A model generated the notes under the pieces. That model was given only the letters and a program-made list of their open reading frames with translations. It searched no databases and had not been told where the DNA came from. DNA of 39,098 nucleotides from Bacteroides sp. CAG:144 (GTDB lineage: Bacteria; Bacteroidota; Bacteroidia; Bacteroidales; UBA11471): assembly GCA_000434215.1 (NCBI GenBank), contig HF999723.1, forward strand, positions 1 to 39,098, read 5' to 3'. A program made the translations under genes and the position numbers. Below, one piece after another: positions 18,462 to 25,967 of this stretch. Position 1 is the stretch's first letter, and every line of letters starts with the position of its first letter.

Positions 18462-18469
18462 CAAAGATA
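18462..18469 (-). promoter_or_regulatory. glnS promoter -7 element (TATCTTTG)
   Basis: Minus-strand TATCTTTG, a perfect match, 48 nt upstream of the glnS ATG at 18413. The -33 region is poorly conserved. Confidence 0.65.
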
Positions 18470-18535
18470 ACGAATAAAATCTATTATTTATCCATTTCAT
18501 AACTCATATTTGTCATATACTCAGACAGCGTTTTT

Positions 18536-18994
18536 CTATCGCTTCTCTTTATACTCCATATCATACAAATCAAACCCCTGAGCCCAATAGTTTTTTACAA
18601 CTTTCTTCAACTCAAAACCATGCTTCTCATAAAATCCATATACAAACTGAGATGTCCTCACGGTCATTTTCCGAACGCTTTCAACAGCCTTCAATTTCTC
18701 AATTCTATACCGAAGCAATCGTGAACCTAACGATTTCCTTTGATAATCGGGGTGAAAAATATCCCAACTAATTTTCCCATGCGTCATGTTATCCGCGAAA
18801 TTTATTCCTCCGCACCCCACTATCAACTCATCGACCAATAAAACATAATAGAGTTCCCTTTCTCTATCCAAGTACATATCAAATGCCGCCTCCTCTTCGA
18901 CGGCAAAATACATCGGTATATTCAATCGGATCAAATCCATGACGGCATTTTTATCGGCCGGTTCATATTCCCTAATCACAACTCTACTTTTCAT
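18536..18994 (-). CDS. GNAT-family N-acetyltransferase
   Basis: Small (152 residues) cytoplasmic acyltransferase using acetyl-CoA. The GNAT core is visible: N-terminal IREYEPADKNAVMDLI, the central strand YYVLLVDELIVGCGGI, and motif A at HPDYQRKSLGSRLL, where the usual Q/RxxGxG reads QRKSLG (85-90) with Ser for the first Gly. The end has VYGFYEKHGFELKK. The acceptor (protein, amino acid, antibiotic or other amine) cannot be told. It stands alone, with its own -7 element at 19062-19069, divergent from the pst operon. Confidence 0.85.
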   Translation of the reverse strand: MKSRVVIREYEPADKNAVMDLIRLNIPMYFAVEEEAAFDMYLDRERELYYVLLVDELIVGCGGINFADNMTHGKISWDIFHPDYQRKSLGSRLLRYRIEKLKAVESVRKMTVRTSQFVYGFYEKHGFELKKVVKNYWAQGFDLYDMEYKEKR

Positions 18995-19061
18995 TTACAT
19001 TCATTTCTAAAAATCAGCTCCTTACGCAAAAAGAGAATCCTAACATCTCAAACAGATTGTA

Positions 19062-19069
19062 CAAAGATA
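19062..19069 (-). promoter_or_regulatory. -7 element (TATCTTTG) of the GNAT gene
   Basis: Minus-strand TATCTTTG, a perfect match, 67 nt upstream of the ATG at 18994; gives a fairly long leader. No clear -33 box. Confidence 0.5.
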
Positions 19070-19144
19070 ATTCATTCTAAATAGGTAAACCATAATAAAG
19101 TACATTAAAAAAATTTTTCATGAAAAGAAATTTTAATCTGAATG

Positions 19145-19177
19145 TAACATATTTCTCATGTTATAATATGATTTTTG
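19145..19177 (+). promoter_or_regulatory. pst operon control region: inverted repeat and candidate -7 element
   Basis: TAACAT (19145-19150) and ATGTTA (19158-19163) form a perfect 6-bp inverted repeat with a 7-nt spacer. It lies immediately upstream of a candidate -7 element GATTTTTG (19170-19177, one mismatch to TAnnTTTG). The repeat would overlap the spacer to the -33 region, a usual place for a regulator. It does not resemble the direct-repeat Pho box of E. coli. Confidence 0.4.
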
Positions 19178-19202
19178 CAGCGTCAAATCAATGCTGTAAA
19201 AT

Positions 19203-20021
19203 ATGTACAAAAACATTCTTTTGATTCCGATTCTTGTCCTCTTCATTACAGAATCTATATCTGCGCAACGCATCAAAGGCAGCGATACGGTTCTACCCCT
19301 TACCCAAGAATGGGCCGAAACATTTATGAAAGAATATCCGGGCGCCGCCGTTACGGTAACCGGCGGAGGCAGCGGAGTAGGTATTTCGGCCATTATGGAA
19401 GGAACAACCGATATTGCCATGGCATCTCGCCGCATAAAATTCGGAGAAAAAATAAAAACGAAACAAAATAAAATGGAGCTGTGTGAAGAAATCGTCGCTT
19501 ATGATGCATTGGCGATAATCGTAAATCCTTCGAATCCGGTAGACAGCCTTACCCGGGAAGAACTGGAAGCCATTTTCCGAGGTAAAATAACCAACTGGAA
19601 AGAGGTTGGCGGTCCCGATGCAAAAATCATAGTCTATTCTCGGGAAACCTCTTCGGGTACTTACGAATTTTTCAAAGAAAGTGTTCTCGAAAACAAGAAT
19701 TATACCAATAACATATTATCCATGCCGGCCACCGGAGCGATCATACAATCGATAAGGCAGACCAAAGGAGCTATCGGATATGTAGGCATGGCCTACCTGA
19801 ATCCTCATGTAAAAGCCATAAAAGTTTCTTATGATGGCGGGAAAAGCTATGCATACCCGTCGATAGAAAACGCCCGGGCAAAAAAATATCCTATCGTACG
19901 TCCTCTTTATTACTACTACAATAAAAAAGATAAAAACAAAGTACAAGCTTACCTGCAATTCATCACATCGGAGAGAGCCGAAAATATATCTTTGAAATTA
20001 GGGTTCATTCCCGCCATGTAA
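19203..20021 (+). CDS. pstS: Phosphate-binding protein PstS
   Basis: Periplasmic phosphate-binding component of the high-affinity PstSCAB importer; 272 residues. A Sec signal peptide (1-21, cleavage expected after ISA) precedes IKGSDTVLPLTQEW, the phosphate-loop region GGGSGVGI (54-61), TDIAMASR (69-76) and the SRETSSGTYEFF ligand loop (146-157). No lipobox cysteine, so it is free in the periplasm or held by other means. First gene of pstS-pstC-pstA-pstB-phoU, 17 nt before pstC. Induction under low phosphate is expected from the family; the sensor pair PhoR/PhoB is not in the window. Confidence 0.95.
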   Translation: MYKNILLIPILVLFITESISAQRIKGSDTVLPLTQEWAETFMKEYPGAAVTVTGGGSGVGISAIMEGTTDIAMASRRIKFGEKIKTKQNKMELCEEIVAYDALAIIVNPSNPVDSLTREELEAIFRGKITNWKEVGGPDAKIIVYSRETSSGTYEFFKESVLENKNYTNNILSMPATGAIIQSIRQTKGAIGYVGMAYLNPHVKAIKVSYDGGKSYAYPSIENARAKKYPIVRPLYYYYNKKDKNKVQAYLQFITSERAENISLKLGFIPAM

Positions 20022-20038
20022 CCAAACAAGAATTACAC

Positions 20039-21232
20039 ATGAAAAAGTGGATCGATCATATCGCGAAACGGGTATTTACCGTAAGCGGTTTTGTAACCAG
20101 TGCCATTATTTTATTGATTATCGGATTCCTTTTTACCGAAGCAGTCGGGCTCTTCAATAATCCGATAGTAGAAGACGGCTATACTCTTGTCGTCAATAAA
20201 GAAAATCCGATAAAATCTCTCAGTTCCCAACAGATAAAAGATTTATTCGATGAAGAAATTGTCAACTGGAAAGAGCTCGGAGGCAGCGATATTCCCGTAC
20301 AAACATTCCGTCTCGAAGATTTGTCAAAACATTACTCCGAAGAAGAACTCGGCTCGGAATACGAATATGCCGGCAAAAAAATTGGAGATTTAATCCGCCG
20401 AAATCAAGGAATGATCGCATTTGTTCCCCAAAACTTAATCCAGAACGAATCCGACATACGCATGCTCGAAGACAGGGATATTCCGGCAAAAGATGTTTTA
20501 CTCGGGACAGAATGGTATCCGACAGCTACCCCATCACCCATCTTCGGGATATTACCTTTGTTGTACGGAACTCTTTGGGTTAGTTTTTTCGCCATACTGA
20601 TAGCCCTCCCGTTCGGACTTTCCGTTGCCATCTATATGTCCGAAGTCGCCAATCCTAAAATCAGGAATATTCTGAAACCCATTATCGAATTGCTCAACGG
20701 AATCCCCTCGGTCGTTTACGGATTTTTCGGACTGGCAGTCATCGTTCCGCTGTTGCAAAACACATTCGACCTACCTGTGGGAGAATCGGGATTGGCAGGA
20801 AGCATCATATTGGCAATCATGGCTTTACCGACAATCATTACCGTTGCGGAAGACGCGATGAGCAACTGTCCGCGTTCCATGCGAGAAGCTAGTCTGGCAC
20901 TCGGGTCGACACAGTGGCAAACCATATACAAAGTGGTGATCCCGTCTTCTATCTCGGGAATCACATCGGGGGTAGTACTGGGGATAGGCCGCGCCATAGG
21001 AGAAACTATGGCTGTGCTCATGGTCACCGGTAACGCAGCAGTCATACCCACCTCTATTTTAGAACCGCTGAGGACAATCCCGGCTACCATTGCAGCCGAA
21101 CTGGGAGAAGCCCCGGCCGGAGGCGCACATTATCAATCGTTGTTTCTACTCGGCGTCATACTCTTCTTCATCACCTTATTTATCAACTCTTGCGTCGAAA
21201 TCGTCTCTTCCCGCAACAAAATAAAAAACTGA
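20039..21232 (+). CDS. pstC: Phosphate permease PstC with a PstS-like periplasmic insert
   Basis: Inner-membrane permease subunit of the phosphate importer, 397 residues, about 80-100 longer than common PstC. Residues 18-35 form the first membrane segment and 172-394 the usual permease core (LLYGTLWVSFFAIL, the EAA loop MREASLALGSTQWQT, GRAIGETMAVLMVTG). Between them, residues 49-134 resemble the middle of PstS from the same operon: VNKENPIKSL ... NWKELGGSD against VNPSNPVDSL ... NWKEVGGPD of PstS, and LIRRNQGMIAFV against SIRQTKGAIGYV. The SETSSGT phosphate loop of PstS is not kept (LEDLSKHY instead), so the insert may not bind phosphate. Followed 6 nt later by pstA. Confidence 0.93.
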   Translation: MKKWIDHIAKRVFTVSGFVTSAIILLIIGFLFTEAVGLFNNPIVEDGYTLVVNKENPIKSLSSQQIKDLFDEEIVNWKELGGSDIPVQTFRLEDLSKHYSEEELGSEYEYAGKKIGDLIRRNQGMIAFVPQNLIQNESDIRMLEDRDIPAKDVLLGTEWYPTATPSPIFGILPLLYGTLWVSFFAILIALPFGLSVAIYMSEVANPKIRNILKPIIELLNGIPSVVYGFFGLAVIVPLLQNTFDLPVGESGLAGSIILAIMALPTIITVAEDAMSNCPRSMREASLALGSTQWQTIYKVVIPSSISGITSGVVLGIGRAIGETMAVLMVTGNAAVIPTSILEPLRTIPATIAAELGEAPAGGAHYQSLFLLGVILFFITLFINSCVEIVSSRNKIKN

Positions 21233-21238
21233 CCATAT

Positions 21239-22120
21239 ATGAATTTCGATACCTCCCTATTTTCAAAACGGCGACGGATAACCCAAAACCTGATGTTTAC
21301 CCTATTCCGTATTTTCAGTTACAGCATCGTCGCTATATTGTTTTTTATTTTAGGCTTTATCATCATCAAAGGCATCGGGGTAATCAGTTGGGATTTTATC
21401 ACTCAAGCCCCCAGCGACGGCATGACCAAAGGCGGAATATGGCCGGCGATAGTCGGTACTTTCTACCTGATGATAGGCAGTGCCTTGTTTGCGTTCCCCA
21501 TCGGAATCATGAGCGGAATATATATGAACGAATATGCCCGCTCAGGAAAAATCGTAAATTTTATCCGTACGATGACCAACAATCTGGCCGGTATCCCGTC
21601 TATTGTATTCGGCTTGTTCGGTATGGCATTCTTTGTCAACCGACTCAATTTCGGAGACAGCATATTGGCCGGTTCATTGACGCTGGGATTGCTTGCTCTA
21701 CCCATCATCATTCGCACAACCGAAGAGACGTTCAAAGATATCCCGTCCTATTTCAGAGAAGGCAGTATGGCCTTAGGGGCAACCAAAGCACAGACCATCT
21801 GGAAAGTCCTGCTTCCTATGGCCACTCCCCGGATCATTACGGGACTCATACTCTCGCTGGGACGTGTCTCGGGAGAGACAGCACCTATCTTGTTCACCTG
21901 CGCAGCATACTTTTTACCGAAATTGCCGACCAGTATTTTCGACCAGTGTATGGCATTGCCTTATCATCTTTATGTCGTTGCAACCAGCGGAACCGATGTC
22001 GAAGCACAACAACCGATCGCTTACGGAACAGCATTTGTCCTCATCGTCATCGTCTTGATAATGAATTTAGCGGCCAATGGTATACGGAATTATTTCGATA
22101 AAAAAATCAAGTTAAAATAA
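21239..22120 (+). CDS. pstA: Phosphate permease PstA
   Basis: Second permease subunit of PstSCAB, 293 residues with six expected membrane segments. The permease signature is FREGSMALGATKAQTIWKV (EAA loop contacting PstB) followed by LPMATPRIITGLILSLGRVSGETAP (seen as LILSLGRVSGETAP). N-terminus FRIFSYSIVAILFFILGF is the first segment. Unlike pstC of this operon it has no periplasmic insert and normal family length. Lies 6 nt after pstC and 15 nt before pstB. Confidence 0.95.
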   Translation: MNFDTSLFSKRRRITQNLMFTLFRIFSYSIVAILFFILGFIIIKGIGVISWDFITQAPSDGMTKGGIWPAIVGTFYLMIGSALFAFPIGIMSGIYMNEYARSGKIVNFIRTMTNNLAGIPSIVFGLFGMAFFVNRLNFGDSILAGSLTLGLLALPIIIRTTEETFKDIPSYFREGSMALGATKAQTIWKVLLPMATPRIITGLILSLGRVSGETAPILFTCAAYFLPKLPTSIFDQCMALPYHLYVVATSGTDVEAQQPIAYGTAFVLIVIVLIMNLAANGIRNYFDKKIKLK

Positions 22121-22135
22121 TAAACCCAAACAGAC

Positions 22136-22888
22136 ATGAACAAAATAGAAGCGAACCATGTAGATTTTTATTATGGAGACTTCCATGCACTGAAAAACAT
22201 ATCTCTATCTATCCCCGAAAATCAAGTTGTGGCATTTATCGGCCCGTCGGGGTGCGGGAAATCAACATTCTTACGGCTTTTCAATCGAATGAATGACCTG
22301 ATACCACATACAAGACTGACGGGAAACATCTATATCGACGGTCAGGACATATATGATAAATCGGTCGAAGTAGATGTATTGCGGAGAAATGTCGGAATGG
22401 TTTTCCAACGGCCGAACCCTTTTCCTAAAAGCATTTTCGAAAATGTTGCTTATGGTCTGCGTGTCAATGGATTCAGAGATAAAGAATTTATTTCGCACAA
22501 AGTAGAAGAAGCCTTAAAAGGTGCGGCTTTATGGAATGAGGTAAAAGACAAACTGAAAGAATCGGCTTATGCCCTATCCGGCGGTCAACAGCAACGCTTG
22601 TGCATAGCCCGTGCCATGGCAATATCGCCCTCGGTCCTGCTGATGGACGAACCGGCATCGGCTCTGGATCCCATATCGACAGCAAAAATAGAAGAGTTGA
22701 TATGCGAATTATGTAAACAGACGACCATCGTCATCGTAACCCACAGCATGCAACAAGCAGCACGGGTAAGTCATAAAACGGCGTTTTTCTACCTCGGAGA
22801 AATGGTCGAATACGATGATACCAAAAAGATTTTTACAAATCCCACCGAAGAAGCTACGCAAAATTATATTACAGGACGTTTTGGATAA
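22136..22888 (+). CDS. pstB: Phosphate import ATPase PstB
   Basis: Cytoplasmic ABC ATPase that powers phosphate uptake, 250 residues, normal length. Walker A GPSGCGKS at 36-43, Q-loop [10 protein letters not shown] (90-99) with the PstB-typical PNPFP, ABC signature LSGGQ at 147-151, Walker B LLMDEP at 168-173 and switch His in VTHSMQQ. The PstB hallmark [13 protein letters not shown] is present. Followed 17 nt later by phoU. Confidence 0.97.
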   Translation: MNKIEANHVDFYYGDFHALKNISLSIPENQVVAFIGPSGCGKSTFLRLFNRMNDLIPHTRLTGNIYIDGQDIYDKSVEVDVLRRNVGMVFQRPNPFPKSIFENVAYGLRVNGFRDKEFISHKVEEALKGAALWNEVKDKLKESAYALSGGQQQRLCIARAMAISPSVLLMDEPASALDPISTAKIEELICELCKQTTIVIVTHSMQQAARVSHKTAFFYLGEMVEYDDTKKIFTNPTEEATQNYITGRFG

Positions 22889-22905
22889 AATAAAAAGACT
22901 TTACT

Positions 22906-23595
22906 ATGGTAAAATTTGTTGAGAACGAACTTCTTGCTATAAAAGAAGAAGTAAATGATATGTGGCTGTTGGTACGCCAGCAACTCGAAAATGCGTTCAA
23001 CGCATTACGCAATAACGACGACGACCTTGCAAACAGCGTTGCATCAAGAGAAAAACGGGTGAACGCATTTGAACTGAAAATAGACAGCGACATCGAAGAT
23101 TTCATTGCCCTATACAACCCTGTGGCCGTAGACCTGCGTTTCGCACTCGCCATGTTGAAAATCAACAACAATCTCGAACGCATAGGAGACTACGCCGACA
23201 GTATCGCCCGTTTCGTCGCAAGAAATAACCCGACAGAAGAAGACAAACAGCTATTCAACGTATTGGAACTGAAAGAGATGTACGATCAAGTACTACACAT
23301 GTTCTCTACTACGCACAAAGCACTTGAAAATTCCGATGCGTCTTTGGCAAAATCGGTTATCGATAAAGACGACCTTTTGGATTCACTCAATCAAAAAGCT
23401 CTTGATAAACTGGCAGAGTACGCTAAAAACAATCCGTCGGCCATTCGATTCTGCTTAGAAATAGCTGCCATATTACGCAAACTGGAACGTACCGGCGACC
23501 ATATCATCAATCTAGCCGAAGAAACCGTATTCTACATAGACGCCGAAGTTCTGAAACATATTCACTCTACCGCACCTTCTATCGATGAAGAATAA
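22906..23595 (+). CDS. phoU: Phosphate-specific transport regulator PhoU
   Basis: Cytoplasmic all-helical protein, 229 residues, made of two similar three-helix bundles. It links the Pst importer to the PhoR/PhoB phosphate sensor and restrains uptake when phosphate is plentiful. Typical metal-site motifs are ALAMLKINNNLERIGDYA (seen as NNNLERIGDYADSIA) in the first half and AILRKLERTGDHIINLAEE (seen as LERTGDHIINLAEE) in the second. Last gene of the pst operon, ended by the hairpin at 23595-23625. Confidence 0.95.
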   Translation: MVKFVENELLAIKEEVNDMWLLVRQQLENAFNALRNNDDDLANSVASREKRVNAFELKIDSDIEDFIALYNPVAVDLRFALAMLKINNNLERIGDYADSIARFVARNNPTEEDKQLFNVLELKEMYDQVLHMFSTTHKALENSDASLAKSVIDKDDLLDSLNQKALDKLAEYAKNNPSAIRFCLEIAAILRKLERTGDHIINLAEETVFYIDAEVLKHIHSTAPSIDEE

Positions 23596-23626
23596 AAAAA
23601 CCGGGAACGACGTTTCCCGGTTTTTA
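23595..23626. terminator. Bidirectional terminator between phoU and the sod gene
   Basis: CCGGGAA (23601-23607) pairs with TTCCCGG (23614-23620), extended by an A-run on the left and a T-run on the right, so it can end both the pst operon and the convergent sod gene (stop at 23632). Confidence 0.9.
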
Positions 23627-23631
23627 TTTGA

Positions 23632-24204
23632 TTAGAGGCGCTCGGCAACCTTGTCCCAATCAACGATCGCCCAAAAAGCTTTTATGAAATCGGCCCGACG
23701 ATTGCGATAATCGATATAATAAGCATGTTCCCACACATCGACAGTCAATAACGGTTTCAACAATTTCGTCAACGGATTCCCTGCATTTTGAGCCGATTCT
23801 ATCGATAACTTGCCATGTTTGTCGATAGCAAGCCATACCCAACCGGAACCGAACAAAGAAACCGACGCCTTGGAAAACTGGTCTTTGAACGATTCGACCG
23901 ACCCGAATTCCCGAATCAACGCTTCGGATAACTTTTCAGGGATTTTCTTTTCCCGGGGCGTCAAAGTCTCGAAAAAAAACGTGTGGTTCCACGTCTGTGC
24001 TGCATTATTAAAGATCGCACCGTCGGAGCTTTTTACAATCTCATCGAGGGTCATATCGGCGTAAGGCGTATCAGCAATCAAGCGATTGAGATTGTCGATA
24101 TAAGTCTGCAAATGTTTACCATAATGGTAATCAATGGTTTCTTTACTCATCACCGGAGCAAGAGCATCGTCGGCATACGGAAGTTTAGGCATTACATGTG
24201 TCAT
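23632..24204 (-). CDS. sodB: Superoxide dismutase, Fe/Mn family
   Basis: Cytoplasmic enzyme that turns superoxide into oxygen and hydrogen peroxide; 190 residues. The four metal ligands are visible: H27 (YHYGKHL), H74 (TWNHTFFF), D156 and H160 (VDVWEHAYYIDYRN). The active-site Gln comes from AAQTW (Q70), as in iron-type enzymes, and the later loop reads NAGNP rather than the NQDSP of manganese types; Bacteroidales homologues are often able to use either metal. It lies 29 nt downstream of tspO in the same direction with no terminator between, so the two may be co-transcribed. Confidence 0.95.
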   Translation of the reverse strand: MTHVMPKLPYADDALAPVMSKETIDYHYGKHLQTYIDNLNRLIADTPYADMTLDEIVKSSDGAIFNNAAQTWNHTFFFETLTPREKKIPEKLSEALIREFGSVESFKDQFSKASVSLFGSGWVWLAIDKHGKLSIESAQNAGNPLTKLLKPLLTVDVWEHAYYIDYRNRRADFIKAFWAIVDWDKVAERL

Positions 24205-24233
24205 AGTCGTATTTTTTTAGTTAAACAATAAAT

Positions 24234-24695
24234 TTACGGATTATAAAAACAGATATATACATTGAGATATGTTGCCAAAAGCAGCCACAGTATATACGGG
24301 ATAAACAACCACGATGATATGCGGCTAGGTACATAGGCTTTGCATATATAGAAAACGACGAGAAAATCGAGCAACAAAATATCCAACAATCCCAATAACG
24401 GGCTTCTCCAACTGAAAAACAGAATGCTCCAAAGGAAATTAAAAAATAATTGCGCACCCCATACGGCAATCAACCATTTTGCCGATTTCCTCTTTATAAG
24501 AAAAGAGAGAGACAGCCCCATCAAAACGTAAAGGATACTCCATACAATGGGAAAAACAATCGCCGGAGGCGTTATCGACGGTTTATGCAACAGCGGATAC
24601 CACTCTTCTATGGCTGACCGCTGAAAAAAGCCGGCAGTAACTCCTACTCCCACGCATAACAAAACCGGCCAAAGATAATCCCACACTTTTTTCAT
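24234..24695 (-). CDS. tspO: TspO/MBR-family membrane protein
   Basis: A 153-residue integral membrane protein with five expected membrane helices, the family size. Signatures are the first-loop segment EEWYPLLHKPSITPP (31-44), FPIVWSILYVLMG (48-60), the central WGAQLFFNFLWSILFF and the final LLLATYLNVYICFYN. Relatives bind porphyrins and related ligands and have been tied to oxidative stress and tetrapyrrole handling; the ligand here is not known. It sits 29 nt upstream of the superoxide dismutase gene, consistent with a stress link. The 173-nt gap to the divergent corA gene is A/T-rich, and I find no full-consensus promoter in it. Confidence 0.9.
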   Translation of the reverse strand: MKKVWDYLWPVLLCVGVGVTAGFFQRSAIEEWYPLLHKPSITPPAIVFPIVWSILYVLMGLSLSFLIKRKSAKWLIAVWGAQLFFNFLWSILFFSWRSPLLGLLDILLLDFLVVFYICKAYVPSRISSWLFIPYILWLLLATYLNVYICFYNP

Positions 24696-24868
24696 GACTT
24701 GAATTTTTCGTCTATTTCTTTATAAACATAATAACTTTTTTATTGTTCATACCCTAAACAATATTTTTTAACTCAATAGATCGAAAAATAATCATTCTTT
24801 ATTAACTAAAACGATAATATCTTGTACCTTAGACGACAAAAATACCGTAAAAATTTCTCCAAAGCCCG

Positions 24869-25897
24869 ATGAATACAAACAACAACCTTCTTACCGATCG
24901 TCTCAGCTACGACAGCGAGAACATGGCTCCCACCCGATTGCATTTGTTCAGTTATAACGCCAACGATATTGATGAGCACATCGAAAACGACCTTCAAATC
25001 CTCATTCCGGAAACAGAACGTCCCGATTATATTCATTGGCTCCAAATATGCGGATTGCAAAATACCTCCGACATACAAAACATTTGCACACATTTCGGCA
25101 TCAACTTTTTGGTCATGCAGGATATTCTCAATCCCAATCACCCCTGTAAAATCGAAGAATATGAAAAGTTCAATATCGTCATCGCAAAATACTTCGACAA
25201 AGAAAAAGAATCCCAGGTAAGCATCGTACAAGGCGAGAACTTCATTCTTACGTTTATGGAGTATGAAACTCCGGCCTTCCGAGGTATAGAGAACGCCTTA
25301 CGAAACAATATCTTGAAAATCCGAACCCGCCCCTCCGATTATCTGCTTACCGTTTTACTAAACGATCTGGTAACAAATTTCATTTCGGTATCGGCACAAA
25401 TCGACAACAGCCTCGAAGATCTGGAATCGGAACTTCTGCTTGAAAAAAGCGCTTATGAAATCGGTATCGAAATACAAACTTTGAGGAGAAGATACCTTCT
25501 CTTGAAACGGACCGTCTTACCACTGAAAGAACAATACTCCCGACTGATCCGATCGGACTCGCCTTTGATACACAAAACCAATCGGGCATTTTTCAACGAT
25601 CTCAACGACCACATAAACTACGTTGCACAAAACATCGAAATTTGCCGTGAAACGCTCTCTTCTCTTGTCGATTTATATATCTCCAACAACGATTTACGCA
25701 TGAATTCCATCATGAAACGCCTGACGATCGTCTCTACAATCTTCATACCTCTGACATTTCTCGTCGGCGTTTGGGGTATGAATTTCGACAATATGCCCGA
25801 ACTGAGCTGGCAATACGGCTACATAGCGGCATGGCTTCTCATGATATGTATCGGTGTAGGGGTCTATATTTTTCTCAAAACGAAAAAATGGAAATAA
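24869..25897 (+). CDS. corA: CorA-family magnesium transporter
   Basis: Homopentameric Mg2+ (or Co2+) channel, 342 residues: a large cytoplasmic N-terminal domain with long helices, then two membrane helices. The selectivity signature GMN is at 303-305 (VWGMNFDNMPEL), the first membrane helix is about 285-302 (VSTIFIPLTFLVGV) and the second about 316-334, ending in the basic tail KTKKWK. The gene is single, divergent from tspO, and followed after 70 nt by mutS2 with its own promoter. Confidence 0.95.
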   Translation: MNTNNNLLTDRLSYDSENMAPTRLHLFSYNANDIDEHIENDLQILIPETERPDYIHWLQICGLQNTSDIQNICTHFGINFLVMQDILNPNHPCKIEEYEKFNIVIAKYFDKEKESQVSIVQGENFILTFMEYETPAFRGIENALRNNILKIRTRPSDYLLTVLLNDLVTNFISVSAQIDNSLEDLESELLLEKSAYEIGIEIQTLRRRYLLLKRTVLPLKEQYSRLIRSDSPLIHKTNRAFFNDLNDHINYVAQNIEICRETLSSLVDLYISNNDLRMNSIMKRLTIVSTIFIPLTFLVGVWGMNFDNMPELSWQYGYIAAWLLMICIGVGVYIFLKTKKWK

Positions 25898-25898
25898 C

Positions 25899-25922
25899 AT
25901 GTATATCTTCCCTCTTATACAT
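25899..25922. repeat. 7-bp inverted repeat between corA and mutS2
   Basis: ATGTATA (25899-25905) and TATACAT (25916-25922) with a 10-nt pyrimidine-rich loop, starting right after the corA stop. The right arm overlaps the expected -33 region of the mutS2 promoter. Too weak to be a good terminator; may be a binding site or chance. Confidence 0.3.
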
Positions 25923-25936
25923 AAAACAAGATTTCG

Positions 25937-25944
25937 TACCTTTG
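25937..25944 (+). promoter_or_regulatory. mutS2 promoter -7 element (TACCTTTG)
   Basis: Perfect TAnnTTTG match, 23 nt upstream of the mutS2 ATG at 25968; no clear -33 TTG. Confidence 0.65.
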
Positions 25945-25967
25945 CAGGAAATCACAAGTAAGAGAAT

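Noticed and set aside
19081..19202. Classical Pho box upstream of pstS
   Set aside because: No pair of direct repeats like the E. coli or Bacillus Pho boxes; only an inverted repeat is present.
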